64,000 nucleotides of DNA from contig NC_081849.1 of assembly GCF_963259705.1 (NCBI RefSeq), positions 60,236,093 through 60,300,092 on the forward strand, written 5' to 3'. This DNA is from Myotis daubentonii (taxonomy: Eukaryota; Chordata; Mammalia; Chiroptera; Vespertilionidae). The translations under genes and the position numbers were made by a program. Shown one piece after another: positions 1-10,337 of this stretch. Every line of letters starts with the position of its first letter. The stretch's first letter is position 1. A model generated the notes under the pieces. That model worked only from the letters and a program-made list of their open reading frames with translations. It was not told the DNA's origin and searched no databases.

Positions 1-130
1 ATTTTAAGATTACAACTTGAGTTTTGATAAATGTACACACCTACATAATCACCACCCCAATTAAGATATCGAATATTTCTGTCACTTCAGAAGGTTCCTT
101 ATATCCCTTTCCAGTTAATAAATCCCCTCC
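1..130 (-). mobile_element. Old L1 3'-region fragment
   Basis: The sequence resembles the antisense of mammalian L1 3' ends (motifs for 'aatcaccaccccaat' and 'gatatcgaatatttc'). It stops exactly at the 5-bp CCTCC that flanks the LTR at 131-620 and seems to resume after it, so the LTR probably inserted into this L1. Subfamily not determined. Confidence 0.55.
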
Positions 131-620
131 TATGATGGTTAATTTTATGTGTCAACTTGACTGAGACACAGTGCCTAGATATTTGGTCAAACACCATTCT
201 GGATATTTCTGTGAGGCATTTTAGGGTGAGATTTACATTTAAATCTGGACTTTGAGTAAAGCAGATTACCCTCCACAATGGGCTTAATCCAATCAGTTTC
301 GGTTGAATCAGTTTGTTCTATTACTCAATAGAACAGCAGGCTGACCTCCCTTAAGCAAGAAAACATTTTCCAGGAGACTGCCTTTGGAGCAACATCAGCT
401 CTTTGGACTTCATCTGAAACATCAGCTCTTTCTGCTTCTCCAGCAGACTGTCTTTGAACTCAAACTTCAACTCTTTCCTGAGTCTCTAGCCTCCCCCATC
501 AGAACTTATCAAGCCTCCACAAGTACATGAGCCAGTTCCTTAAAAATAAATCTTTTTAGTTATACAGGCAAACATATACACACCCCCTTTTAGTTCTGTT
601 CCTCTGGAAAACCTAGTATA
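131..620 (+). mobile_element. Solo LTR, MLT2-like (ERVL class)
   Basis: The start 'tatgatggttaattttatg', the 'gtgtcaacttgactgag' block, the 'cagcaggctgacctccctta' block and the end 'ggaaaacctagtata' follow the MLT2 LTR pattern of ERVL endogenous retroviruses. An exact 5-bp duplication CCTCC (126-130 and 621-625) flanks it, the length ERVL integrases make. No internal viral sequence is attached, so it is a solo LTR. Confidence 0.8.
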
Positions 621-667
621 CCTCCTCTTCAATACAATCACTGATTTCGCTTACCATAACCAAACAG

Positions 668-990
668 CTTTTTTTTTTTCAATTACAGTTCACATTCAAT
701 ATTATTTGGGATTAGTTTCATATATACAGCAAAGTGACTAGACAATCATGTACTTTACAGAGTGCAACCTCCTTTCCACGGCTTCAAGTACTCTCCTAGC
801 CCCATATATAGTTATCATGAAATATATATATATTTATATTCCCTATGTTCTCATCTACATCTGTGTGACTGCTCTGTAACTACTAATTTGTAAAGCTTAA
901 TCCCTTTATCTTTTTTACCCAGCTTCCCAACCATGCCCCCATCCCTCTGACAACTGTCAGTCTGTTGTCTCTTTCTATTTAAACAACTTT
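668..990 (-). mobile_element. Old L1 3' UTR fragment, antisense
   Basis: Antisense poly(A) (run of T at 670-679) is followed by the 'caattacagttcacattcaa' pattern and a CT-rich stretch ending near 'gtctgttgtctctttct', typical of L1 3' UTRs read backwards. It belongs to the same orientation as the longer L1 remnant that follows. The stretch 991-1110 shows nothing I recognise. Confidence 0.6.
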
Positions 991-1855
991 CTAACTTGTC
1001 ATTTCCCTCAGAATAGCACTCACCTGACATTTACGCAAACCTACTCTTCTCATAACAATACTGAAGTATGAAAGCTAGCATAATATTTAAATACATTACA
1101 TTTGCTTTATTAAAAGTCAGGTTTACTGTAGTATAATAGAAAACTACACTCTTTTCAGAAATATCTTGACAAATATACACATAAGTTGTATAACCACTAC
1201 CACAATCAAGATACAGAACATTTCCACAATCTCCAAAACTTTCCAATGTTCCTATAGTCAATTCACTCTGCCTATCCTCAGCCCTTGGCAACCACTAATC
1301 TGATTTCTGTCTCAATAGCCTCCTTTTACTAGAGTGTCATAAAAATGGAATTATGCAATATATACCTTTTGTATATGGCTTCTTTCCCTTAGAATAATGC
1401 TTTTGAGATTCAGCTATGTTGGCATGTATAAGTAATTCCTTTTTATTGATGAATTGTAAGAGTCCAATTTAATGACCCACTCACTGGTTGAACAGCATCT
1501 GAACTATTTCCAGATTTTGGTTATTATGAGTAAAACTGCTATAGGCATTCTCATAAAATATTGCACAGTCCATACGTTTCATTTCTCCTTTAAATATCTA
1601 GGAGTAAAATTGCTAGGTTAAATGGTTAAGTGTATGGTTAACTTTATCAAATTGTTTTGCAAACTGGCTCTACCATTTCACATTCCCAGCTGCAATATAT
1701 GAGTGTTCCCATTGCACTGCATCCTTGTTAAGACTTTGTAGTGTCAGGATTTTAAAAGCCATTCTAGTAGGTGTGTACTGCTCTATCTTTGTGGTTTTAA
1801 TTTGCACTTCCCTGCTGACTAAAGATGTAAAACATATCAATGCTTCTTTGCTATC

Positions 1856-2680
1856 TGTAGTGGTCAGCACTCAAGATGCCCCCAAAATGATCCCTAAATA
1901 CTGGTATTCGCACCTCTCTGTAGCTAACTCCTAAATTTAATAGGGCTGTGTAACAACTGGACTGTGGAAACAATAGTGTGTGACATCTAAGGCTAGGTCA
2001 TAAAAGCCATTGCTGCTTTTTCCTTGATTTCTCTTGGCTCACTAACTTTGAGGAAAACCAGCCATGTAATAAGGACATTCAAAAAAACACCATGGAGAGA
2101 GCCACATGATGAAGAATTCCGGTCTCCTGACGGTAGCCAGCAGCAACTTGCCAGCAAGGCAAATAAGCCATCTTTTTTCTTTATTAAGATATTACATATG
2201 TGTCCTTATCCCCCCATTGCCCCCTCACTGCCCCCCCAATCATGCCCTCACCCTCACCCCCTGTTGTCTGTATCCATTGGTTATGCTTATATGCATGCAT
2301 ACAAGTCCTTTGGTTGATCTCTCCAATCCTTGATATCCTCACCCCCATCCTTCCCTACTTTCCCTCTGAGGTTTGAGCACCATTTGCAACAGCATGGATG
2401 GAGCTGGAGAGCATTATGCTAAGTGAAATAGTCAGTCAGAGAAAGATAAATATCACGTGCTATCAGTCATTTGTGGATTATAATGAACAACATAAACTGG
2501 TGAGTAAGCCATTTTGAAAGCAGATCCTCAAGTCCCAAGTTAAGGTTTTAGAAGACTGCTATAAAACCAGAGCAACCACTTAAGATGTTTCTGATTTCCT
2601 AACCTGCAAAAACTTATAAAATAAATGTTTTTTATTATTTTAAGCCAACATTTAGTAAATTATTACACAATAACAGGTAA
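1856..2680 (+). mobile_element. MLT1-like LTR (MaLR), split by a younger L1
   Basis: The start 'tgtagtggtcagcactcaag', the middle 'gcagatcctcaagtcccaag' and the A-rich 3' part with 'ttattttaagccaaca' match the MLT1/MaLR LTR pattern. It lies inside the old L1 remnant and is interrupted at 2172-2504 by an L1 flanked by TAAGCCAT duplications. Ends are approximate. Confidence 0.65.
2172..2504 (-). mobile_element. 5'-inverted (twin-primed) young L1 3' end
   Basis: From about 2172 to 2375 the plus strand is the reverse of the bat L1 3' UTR (compare 11610-11870). From about 2380 to 2500 the sequence turns to forward orientation and reads the end of ORF2 ('gcatggatggagctggagag', 'gcattatgctaagtgaaata'). 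This head-to-head arrangement is the signature of twin priming. The 8-bp TAAGCCAT at 2164-2171 and 2505-2512 is the target-site duplication. Confidence 0.8.
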
Positions 2681-4135
2681 TTTTGGTAGAATGTCTGTTC
2701 AACTCTTCAGTCTATTTTTAAAATGGATTATTTGTCTTCTTATTAATAAGGAGTTCTTTATATACTTTGTGTATAAGTCCTTTATAGGATCGGTGTTCTT
2801 CAAGTACATTTCTCCCAGCTGTTGGCTTGTTTTTTCATTTTCTTAATAGAATTGTTCAAGAGGGAAAAATGTATTTTTATGCAGTTCAATTTGTCTACTA
2901 GTATTTTTTCTTTTATGGTTCATGCTTTTGGTGTCATAGCTTAAAATTCTTGGCCTAATGAAAGGTCAATGGATTTTTCCACCTACCTCCTTCTGGAAGT
3001 TTTATAAATTTAGATTTTATTTTTAGGTATATAATCCATTTTTGAGGTTTTAAAAAAACACTTTGAGTTCAATTTTTGAAAGTCTAATTGTTTCAAGCAT
3101 GATTTCCCATTACATAAAATGGCACCTTTGTAAAAACAAACAAACAAAAAAACAGTTGACTGTGTGTGTATGGTTCTATTTCTAGATTCCATTCTATTCC
3201 ATTGATCTGTTTATCTGTCCTTTTGCCAATATTGTATTGGCCTTATTACACTAATTATAGAGTATAAATCTTGAAATCAGTTACTATGAATTTTCCAGCT
3301 TTGTTTTTCATTGCCAAAATTTCTTTGATTATTCTAGATATTTTGCTTTCCTATATACATTTTAAAATGTTTCTATAAAAAAATCTTGCTGAGGTTTTGG
3401 TTAGGACTCTATTCTATATAGATCAATTTAGGGAGAATCAAAATCTTAATAATCTAAATTCCCCAGTTCATAAAAAGATATATTTCCATTTATTCAAATG
3501 TTCTTTGATTTCTCTCATTAATGATTTATAGCTTTCATCTATAAATATTGCCCATATTTTGTTAATATCTTCATGTATGTTATATTTAAATTTTCCATTC
3601 AGCATAGAGAATGCAATTAATTTTGTTTACTAACCTTTTATCTTGTCACTTTGCTACACTCATTTATTAGTTTTAGTAGCTTTATCATAGATTTTTTGGG
3701 ATTTTGTATTTAGACAATTAGATCACCTGTAAATAAAATAATATTATTTCTTCCTTTCCAAACGGTATAGCATTTATTTCTTTACCCTACTGTACTGACT
3801 AGGACTTCCAGTACAATGTGAATAGGAATGATAAGAGCAGGCACTTTGCACTGCCTGCAACTCTCAGGTAAAGGCATTCAGTCTTTCACCATTAACTTAT
3901 TAGCTATTGGCTTTTATATGTATGCCCTTTATGAAGTTGAGAAAATTACCTTCTATTCCTCATATGCTGAGTTATTTCATGATGGATGTTGAATTTTTCA
4001 AATGTATTTACTGCATCTATTGACATGTCATTTTTTAGCTTACTAATATGATTTACATTCATTGATTTTTTTAAATGTTGAATTAACCGAGCTGCCTTTT
4101 TTGCATTTATTTGTTTCTTATTTATTCATTTGCTT

Positions 4136-4640
4136 AATTTATTGGGTGATATCTATAATAATAAAAGCATAGTATGCTAATTAGACCGAACAGCCGAACA
4201 AACTTCCGGATGTCCTTCTGGACGAAGCCAGGGCTGGGAGAGCCATGGCAAGCTGCTGCAGCTGCGAGGGCCAAACTGCTTGCACGAATTTTGTGCATCA
4301 GGCCTCTAGTTGGTTAATAAAATTGTATAGGTTTCAGATGTACAATTCTATAATACATCATCTGAACATTGTTTTGTGTGTTCACCCCCCAAGTCAAGTC
4401 TCCTTCCATCATCATTTATCCCCCTGTATCCTCTTCTACCTTTCCCCAACCCCTTCCCCTCTGGTAATCACCATAACTCACCTGCTTTTAAAGACCCACC
4501 ATAATTTCACTCTACATATTCAACCATATTTTGCACAAGGTACAATCACAAATCCTATCTATCTTGTTTGACTGATGCTCATCCTTTGCCCCACAATGTT
4601 CTTTTCCCTTCACTATCTGGATCCTTATCTCTCTTCAAGG
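4136..4640 (-). mobile_element. L1 3'-end fragment split by a Helitron
   Basis: The antisense L1 3' UTR motif 'atttattgggtgata' before 4152 continues after 4309 as 'ttggttaataaaattg', then 'gtgtgttcacccccc' and 'tctccttccatcatcattta'. The same motif series is seen at 9722-9960 and 17705-18062. The Helitron splits it without visible loss of bases. Confidence 0.65.
4152..4309 (+). mobile_element. HeliBat-type Helitron, short non-autonomous
   Basis: The 5' end is TCTATAATAATAAAAG and the 3' end has the short hairpin (TTGCACGAATTTTGTGCA) followed by 'tcaggcctctag'. It sits between A (4151) and T (4310) of the host sequence with no target duplication, as rolling-circle Helitrons do. The 158 bp carry no protein. 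Confidence 0.88.
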
Positions 4641-6351
4641 TTTAATTTAATTCCACCTACTCCATGAACCTCTCTCCATTCTAAATTCCCTCTTCATGGG
4701 CCAATCTTTTGGACTTGAGCACTCTTCCAAACCATTTTTATTAGCAAGAAACCATGTTAAGAGGAGGAAGAAACTGCTGGGGATCAGTGGATAGAGATAA
4801 GAGTCAATGTGAGAAAGTACTGGGAAGGTAGAGAAGAATATTTGAGTATTACAACTGATTTTTTTTTCCTGGTACAATTACACAGGGAATTTCTTGTACT
4901 AGTTCTGGGGAGATTCCAGTAATGTTATGCTCGTAGACAATCCTCCTCCTACCCTTACTGCTCTTGGAACAATTCTGGAAGACTACTCAATTTTATTTTT
5001 TTATTTTTGATGGAACTGAAAAGATAAAGAGACTGTCCTGTTCTCTGAAAATCTTTTGTAAAAATATGGGTTAAAGAATAAGATAAAATGTTACACTTAC
5101 TTACTCAATAAATTCTCAGAAGTACTTTGTGTGAAACACTGTCAAGCTTTGTGGAGATACAAAAATAAACCTGTTTGACATCTCTAAATTTAAATTACAC
5201 ATAACATCCTGTATATACTTATTCTTTCTTATTTTGAAATCCCTATTCCTTTGTAGTCTGCTGCCCCAGACACACACACTCAGCTACCTTCCAACCAGGA
5301 AAAAGTGCTATTCAATATACAAATACTAAAATACATGATTACATAAAAACATAATTAACTTGGTACTATTTTGTATAGTTTTACACAACCAGTTTCATTA
5401 TCAATTATTAAATAATCTGTAAAAATCATGTTGAATATTTTCTCATCTTTGACTAGAAAACCCAGTTAAAATCTAGAAAACTGATTCTCATTAAAAATTA
5501 AAAATGAATTGGTGAAAGCCAGCTTTTCTAATTAAAACTGTATGGGATCTTGGAACAGTGCAGCTTCTGGTGCTGTCAGGATTTCCTGTGATAAAACTGG
5601 CACCTGTTTCCATGGAAGTATTTTGTCACCTAAGCTCTCAGACATTTTCAGTTTTGGCTTTCATAACTGTCTCCAGATGATTATTAAATTACCTGGGTAA
5701 GGAACTAAAAATTGTTTAATGACCCTTTTAAAAATTATTTTCCTTAGTGTGGCAGACATAGTACATGGTAACTGCCTGGGTAAACAGAAATTGCCAAATA
5801 TTGGATTAGCACTACCTTCTGCCCTAACCCCTAGATCAGAATCTTAAAACACAGCAGTAAAAATTTGGTGATTTCCATGATCCAAGACGAAAAACAAAGA
5901 AGAAAGTCTTATACTGTAAATGATAGTGGGGATTTTTCTCCCTTGTATTAGTACCCAGTTAACTAAGTTCAGCTAGAATTTATAGCACTCAATGGTCAAA
6001 GTCAAATGTATACCTTGAACTACAAACAAACATTAATTGCAGTAGGAATTACAGATTAGAATAAATTATGAATGCCAGTTTTACGTGTTATCCACAATCA
6101 AATTCTACATGGAAGTTTTAATTCTACCTTGAATAATTTAGGAGCCATCTGCCTAAGAAAGTCTATGTATTCTCCTTTCTTCTATCCTCTGATACTCTGT
6201 TTTTTGGTATGTTTTTCCAGTTAAGCTTTTGTCATCCTAAAGTAAATAATGTATTAGTCCTAGTAAAGATGTGATGGGAGAAGAATAAACAGCATAACAT
6301 AATTTATAAAAGGAATATTTTACAAGTTTACAGCTATGTAAAAAGTCTCCT
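4641..6351. other. Unassigned AT-rich sequence
   Basis: I see no gene, recognisable repeat, long inverted repeat or microsatellite here. Possible diverged ancient repeats cannot be excluded by eye. Confidence 0.5.
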
Positions 6352-6572
6352 TTTAAAAAATATATGTATTTTATTGATTTTTTTACAGAGAGGAAGGGAG
6401 AGGGATAGAGAGTTAGAATGATGAGAGAGAAACATCGATCAGCTGCCTCCTGCACACCCCCTACTGGGGATGTGCCTGCAACCAAGGTACACGCTCTTGA
6501 CTGGAATCAGACCTGGGACCCTTCAGTCTGCAGGCCGACACTCTATCCACTGAGTCAAACCCATTAGGGCTA
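6352..6572 (-). mobile_element. Ves SINE
   Basis: Antisense copy of the tRNA-derived vesper bat SINE. From right to left: head 'tagccctaatgggtttgact', the B-box region, the CT-rich body and a TTTATTG tail region. Flanking copies of AAAAAGTCT(C/T) before and after suggest a target-site duplication. The altered head and internal changes mark it as an older copy. Confidence 0.85.
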
Positions 6573-7514
6573 AAAAGTCTTCTTGAAGAAGACTTCTATA
6601 AATCATTCATGAGAACCAGTATAGAAAATCAAGAGTATGTGAGCTGAAAGGGAATGTAGGACGTACCCAGAAGAGGAGTACTGTACCTTGTTCACCCTTT
6701 GTCAGCTCATGCAGAGCCATACCACACTGAGAAACTTTTCCACAAACACACAGAAATCTTCCCTCAGTATATCCCCTGATCCCCTCCCTCTCTTCATATC
6801 CTCCCCTTTGTAAGGTGTGTTTGCCATGTTATTTGAGAATATTTAGTTTTCCTATCGAAGATAAGAGAACCAGATAGAATCAATGAAACTCATAAGAAAC
6901 AATAAACACAGGTAACAAATATAAAAGTAGATTATGAGGCACAGGAGAAACCCTTAATTTGTGTTGTGCATAGGTAGTAAGTTAGTAACCCATGAGGTAT
7001 GTTTCTTAGACATCCATAGAGTAAAAAGAGCAAAAATGATAAACATAGGTGAAGATGGAAAGACCAAAGGTACCAAATATTCATATGGCACATGAGAAAC
7101 CAAAATTCATTTTCTATTTAAATATTTCTGAGTCAAAGAAATATCTGAGATATTCATGAGATCGTCAATATTTATGATATTTTTAAATGCCCCCCTTCCA
7201 TTGATGATATTCATTCTGGCTCACAGGTCCTTTACTTGAGACATGCAGATAATATTTACAACTGCTCAGCAAGCTAATGGGCAAGCTACAGCTGTGGTTA
7301 GGCATCCCTGCCCCTGTGTCTGTCCTATAGCACACTCCAGGCACTTTCCATTGGCTGAGTTTTTAGCTTAATCTCAACTCTGGACCTTGTAATCACACTG
7401 ATGATGGGATGGCTCATAAGGCAAAAAGATAGGACACAGAAACAACATTGTGTAACATAAAATTCCCATAGTGTGGTCCTTCTACACTAAGGTAACCCTC
7501 TATCCTTTCCTAAG
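6573..7514. other. Unassigned sequence
   Basis: No gene or repeat that I recognise. Short AT-rich tracts only. Confidence 0.5.
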
Positions 7515-7641
7515 TGCCAGCCTGAAAACGGCCCTCAGCCCCTCACCCAGGCTGGCCAGGCACTCCAGCGGGACCCCTACCCTGATCCAGGACACCCTTC
7601 AGGGCAAACCAGCCGGCCCCCAGCCATGCACCAGGCCTCTA
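7515..7641 (+). mobile_element. Helitron 3' portion, first of a tandem pair
   Basis: From 'gccagcctgaaaacggccct' to 'ccatgcaccaggcctcta' the sequence matches, in reverse complement, the start of the Helitron at 40735-41285. Its CTA terminus abuts the 5' TC of the next Helitron. The 5' part is missing or not recognised, so the left limit is approximate. Confidence 0.75.
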
Positions 7642-8104
7642 TCCTATATAATAAAAGGGTAATATGCAAACTGACCTTAACAGCAGAACACCTGGGAATG
7701 ACTGGTCACTATGACACACACTGACCACCAAGGGACAGATGCTCAATGCAGGAGATGCCCCCTGGTGGTCAGTGCACTCCTACAGGGGGAGCTCTGCTCA
7801 GCCACAAGCCAGGCTGATGGCTTCCAGTACAGCAGTGGTGGTGGGAGCCTCTTCTGCCTCCTCAGCAGCACTAAGGATGTCCGAGTGTAGCTTAGGCCTG
7901 CTCCCCGCTGGCAAGTAGACATCTCCCGAGGGCTCCTGGGCTGCCAGAGGTATGTCTGGCTGCCAGCTTAGGCCCAATCCTCCAGGCAGCAGGCCTAAGC
8001 CAGCAGGCGGACATCCCCCGAGGGGTCCCAGACTGCGAGAGGGCACAGGCTGGGCTGAGGGACCCCCCCACGAGTGCACAAATTTTTGTGCACTGGGCCT
8101 CTAG
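7642..8104 (+). mobile_element. HeliBat-type Helitron, second of a tandem pair
   Basis: Starts TCCTATATAATAAAAGGG and ends with a clear hairpin (GTGCACAAATTTTTGTGCAC) followed by 'tgggcctctag'. The inside is GC-rich and carries no credible reading frame. The 463-bp body resembles the copies at 30328-30664 and 35961-36424. Confidence 0.9.
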
Positions 8105-8514
8105 TTTAATTATAAGCAGTTAAATACAAAACTCAGTGAATAAACATCAAGTCTTAATAATAAGTTAGAATATATTAGTTTTTGAGTAACGTGCAAAATG
8201 TTGATTAACTCAAAGTAAGTCAGAATTTTAATCTTGACTTCCTTTCAAAAAATCAAATTACCTATACAAGGAAGTTGATACTGAATCAAAATGAAAGGTG
8301 TGGTTTTTTTTTAACATTTTACAAAAAAAAGAAAATTGCCATATTCTATCACATAGTTAGCTAACAACTATTGTGCTGTCCTGGTAATTCCTTTCTTTGT
8401 AAAATGAAAATGAATGTTGGATAGTTGAAACTCGCAAAAATAAAAGAGCTCTTAAAAATTCATTTTGCTACCAGTCAGTGTGATAAATGCACAGCAATAC
8501 CTTCACCCTGTAGT
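8105..8514. other. Unassigned AT-rich sequence
   Basis: Nothing recognised. It ends at the left arm of an inverted duplication. Confidence 0.45.
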
Positions 8515-8594
8515 TGGACTCATTAAGCACAAACGACATTGTGTCCCAGAGTAACTTATGTAATTATAATTACACAAATAATCTAAAAATTGAA
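8515..8594 (+). repeat. Left arm of inverted duplication 1
   Basis: The 80 bp from 'tggactcattaagcac' to 'aataatctaaaaattga' recur in reverse complement at 9962-10041 with about 85% identity by eye, including the shared 'ttataattacacaaataatc' block. Both copies may belong to an unrecognised repeat family rather than a duplication of unique DNA. Confidence 0.75.
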
Positions 8595-8599
8595 GTGCA

Positions 8600-9420
8600 A
8601 TTATCAGATTTCCATCATCTTCTCTTTACAAGGCCACTCTCCTATAATATTTTGGTTCCCTTTGTTTAATAATGTGTTGTCTGGCCTTTGTGCCTGGTTA
8701 CTGGGAGTTGATAGGAAGGAGAGTCTTTGCCATTCACGCTGGGCCTTTGGAGCCACACTTGAGTTTATATTAACAAGGTGACAAATGGTAGTCCCTTTGA
8801 TTTTTTATGCTAAAAAGTGACTCAGGATGGGGGCTGGCCTTGCCAGAAAGACCAACCATATGATTAGAGGGTTAGGGCTTTGAGCCAAGTGATATCTGCT
8901 GAGGAGGAGAGAGAGACTGGAAATTGAGTTTAATCATGTGGCCAATGATTCCATCAATCCTACCTACAAAATAAAACCCCAATGAAAACTTGGGACACCA
9001 AAGCTGGGGTGAACTTCCCTGGTTGGCAATACGTATGCTGTCATACACTGGTGTACTGGGAAGGTAACACGTCCTGACTCCACGGAGAGGAGAGGGGACA
9101 CCAACGCTTTGTGTTTGAAACCCTCCCAGACCCAGTTCTATGTATCTTCCCCTTGGGCTGGATGTGATTTTTATCCTTTGCTATAAAAAAAAACTCTATT
9201 CGTATCTCTTTCCTGGGTTCTGTGAGTCATTCTAGCTAATTGTCAAACCTCAGGGAGTAATGGGAATTCCTGAATTTGTTGCTAGCTTGTCAATTTGTTT
9301 CAATGGCCTGAAATCCCATTAGAGCTGGTATCTGAAATGAGGACAGTCTCATGGAGGACTGTGTTCCTAATCTATGAAGTTAGACCTAGTGAGTATCATA
9401 ATCCATTGCAGTCCTTTTTT
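8600..9420 (+). mobile_element. LTR-like retroviral remnant, family not determined
   Basis: The stretch has LTR character: 'gtgaacttccctggttggca', 'gtgtactgggaaggtaacac', a TATA-like GCTATAAAAAA near 9181, and 'cctgggttctgtgagtcatt' followed by 'agctggtatctgaaatgagg', a common pattern at an LTR end and primer-site region. No viral genes are attached. Ends are uncertain. Confidence 0.45.
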
Positions 9421-9457
9421 AATTGAAATCGTGTCACTTTCAGATGACATTCTTCTA

Positions 9458-9598
9458 CAGTGATTTTCAACCTTTTTTATCTCATAGCACACATAAATTA
9501 CTAAAATTCTGCAACCAAGAAATTTTGCTGATCTGACAAAAAAATAGATACAATTTTTATTCAGTCACATTGAATTGCTATGGTTGTGTTGGCTGTTG

Positions 9599-9668
<70 letters not shown>

Positions 9669-9720
9669 TAAGGGAAAAGAGGTCAGTGCTCCTGACTAAA
9701 TAGTCGGGTATTACATGATT
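9458..9720 (+). mobile_element. Non-autonomous hAT fragment
   Basis: The terminal motif CAGTGATTTTCAACC is followed by 'tcatagcacacataaatt', an arrangement typical of hAT elements in bats. A long (TA)n tract (9600-9661) has grown inside it. The right terminal repeat is missing; the sequence passes into an L1 fragment. Confidence 0.65.
9600..9661. repeat. (TA)n microsatellite
   Basis: About 31 uninterrupted TA units inside the hAT fragment. Confidence 0.97.
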
Positions 9721-9721
9721 T

Positions 9722-9960
9722 TTTAAATTGAAGTTATTAGGGTAACACTGGTTAATAAAATTATACAGGTTTCAAATGCATAATTTCACAACACATCATC
9801 TGTACATTGTATTGTGTGTTCACCACCCCTAATCAAGTCTCCTTCCATCACCATTTATCCCCGCTACAACCTCCTTCATGCTGCCCTCCGCCCCAACCCC
9901 CCACCTCCCATTCACCGGCAGTCACCACACTGTTGTCTGTGTCCTTTTTTTGCTCAGGTC
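9722..9960 (-). mobile_element. L1 3'-end fragment, antisense
   Basis: Shares 'ttattagggtaacactgg', 'ggttaataaaattatacagg' and 'tctccttccatcaccattta' with the copy at 4136-4640. Truncated at its 5' side next to the right arm of inverted duplication 1. Confidence 0.65.
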
Positions 9961-9961
9961 C

Positions 9962-10041
9962 TCAATTTTTAGATTATTTGTGTAATTATAAATATATAAG
10001 TTATTCCAGGGCACAAACGCCATTTGTGCTTAATGAGTCCA
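9962..10041 (-). repeat. Right arm of inverted duplication 1
   Basis: Reverse-complement partner of 8515-8594. The arms are about 1.37 kb apart, and the spacer holds the LTR-like, hAT and L1 remnants. Confidence 0.75.
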
Positions 10042-10231
10042 CCAAGGGGTTGCTGGTTGATTCCTGGTCACGGCACATATCTGGGTTGTGGACTTGATCC
10101 CCAGTTCCGGGTGTACAGGAGGCAGCCCATCGATGTTCCGCTCTCACATCAATGTTTCTTTCTCTCTGTCCCTCTCCCTTCCTTTATCTCTAAAAATCAA
10201 TAAAATGTGTTTGTTTGTTTAAAAAAAAAAC
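10042..10231 (+). mobile_element. Ves SINE, 5'-truncated
   Basis: Reads from the B-box region ('ggttgattcctggtcacgg') through 'aggaggcagcccatcgatgt' and the CT-rich body to 'aaaatcaataaaatgtg' and an A-rich tail. The tRNA head before the B box is missing or replaced. Confidence 0.8.
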
Positions 10232-10337
10232 AGCATATGCAAACTTTTGGCTGTAAGAAGTAATTTGCTGTTGATAAGAAATGCACTAGATTTAATGTTC
10301 TTTAGTTATATAATGGTTTCCCTTTTCAAGGGACGTA

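Larger units (their letters stand above)
1110..4135 (-). mobile_element. Long old L1 ORF2/3' remnant, antisense
   Basis: The plus strand reads as the antisense of L1 ORF2 and 3' end in many places (for example 'cttattaataaggagttctt' near 2738 and 'attccattgatctgttta' near 3197). All frames are broken, so it is ancient. It is interrupted by the MLT1-like LTR at 1856-2680; L1 sequence runs into it from 'tttgctatc' and resumes at 'ggtagaatgtctgttcaa'. Subfamily not resolved. Confidence 0.7.

Noticed and set aside
8600..9420. Complete provirus
   Set aside because: Only LTR-like sequence is seen; no gag, pol or env similarity follows.
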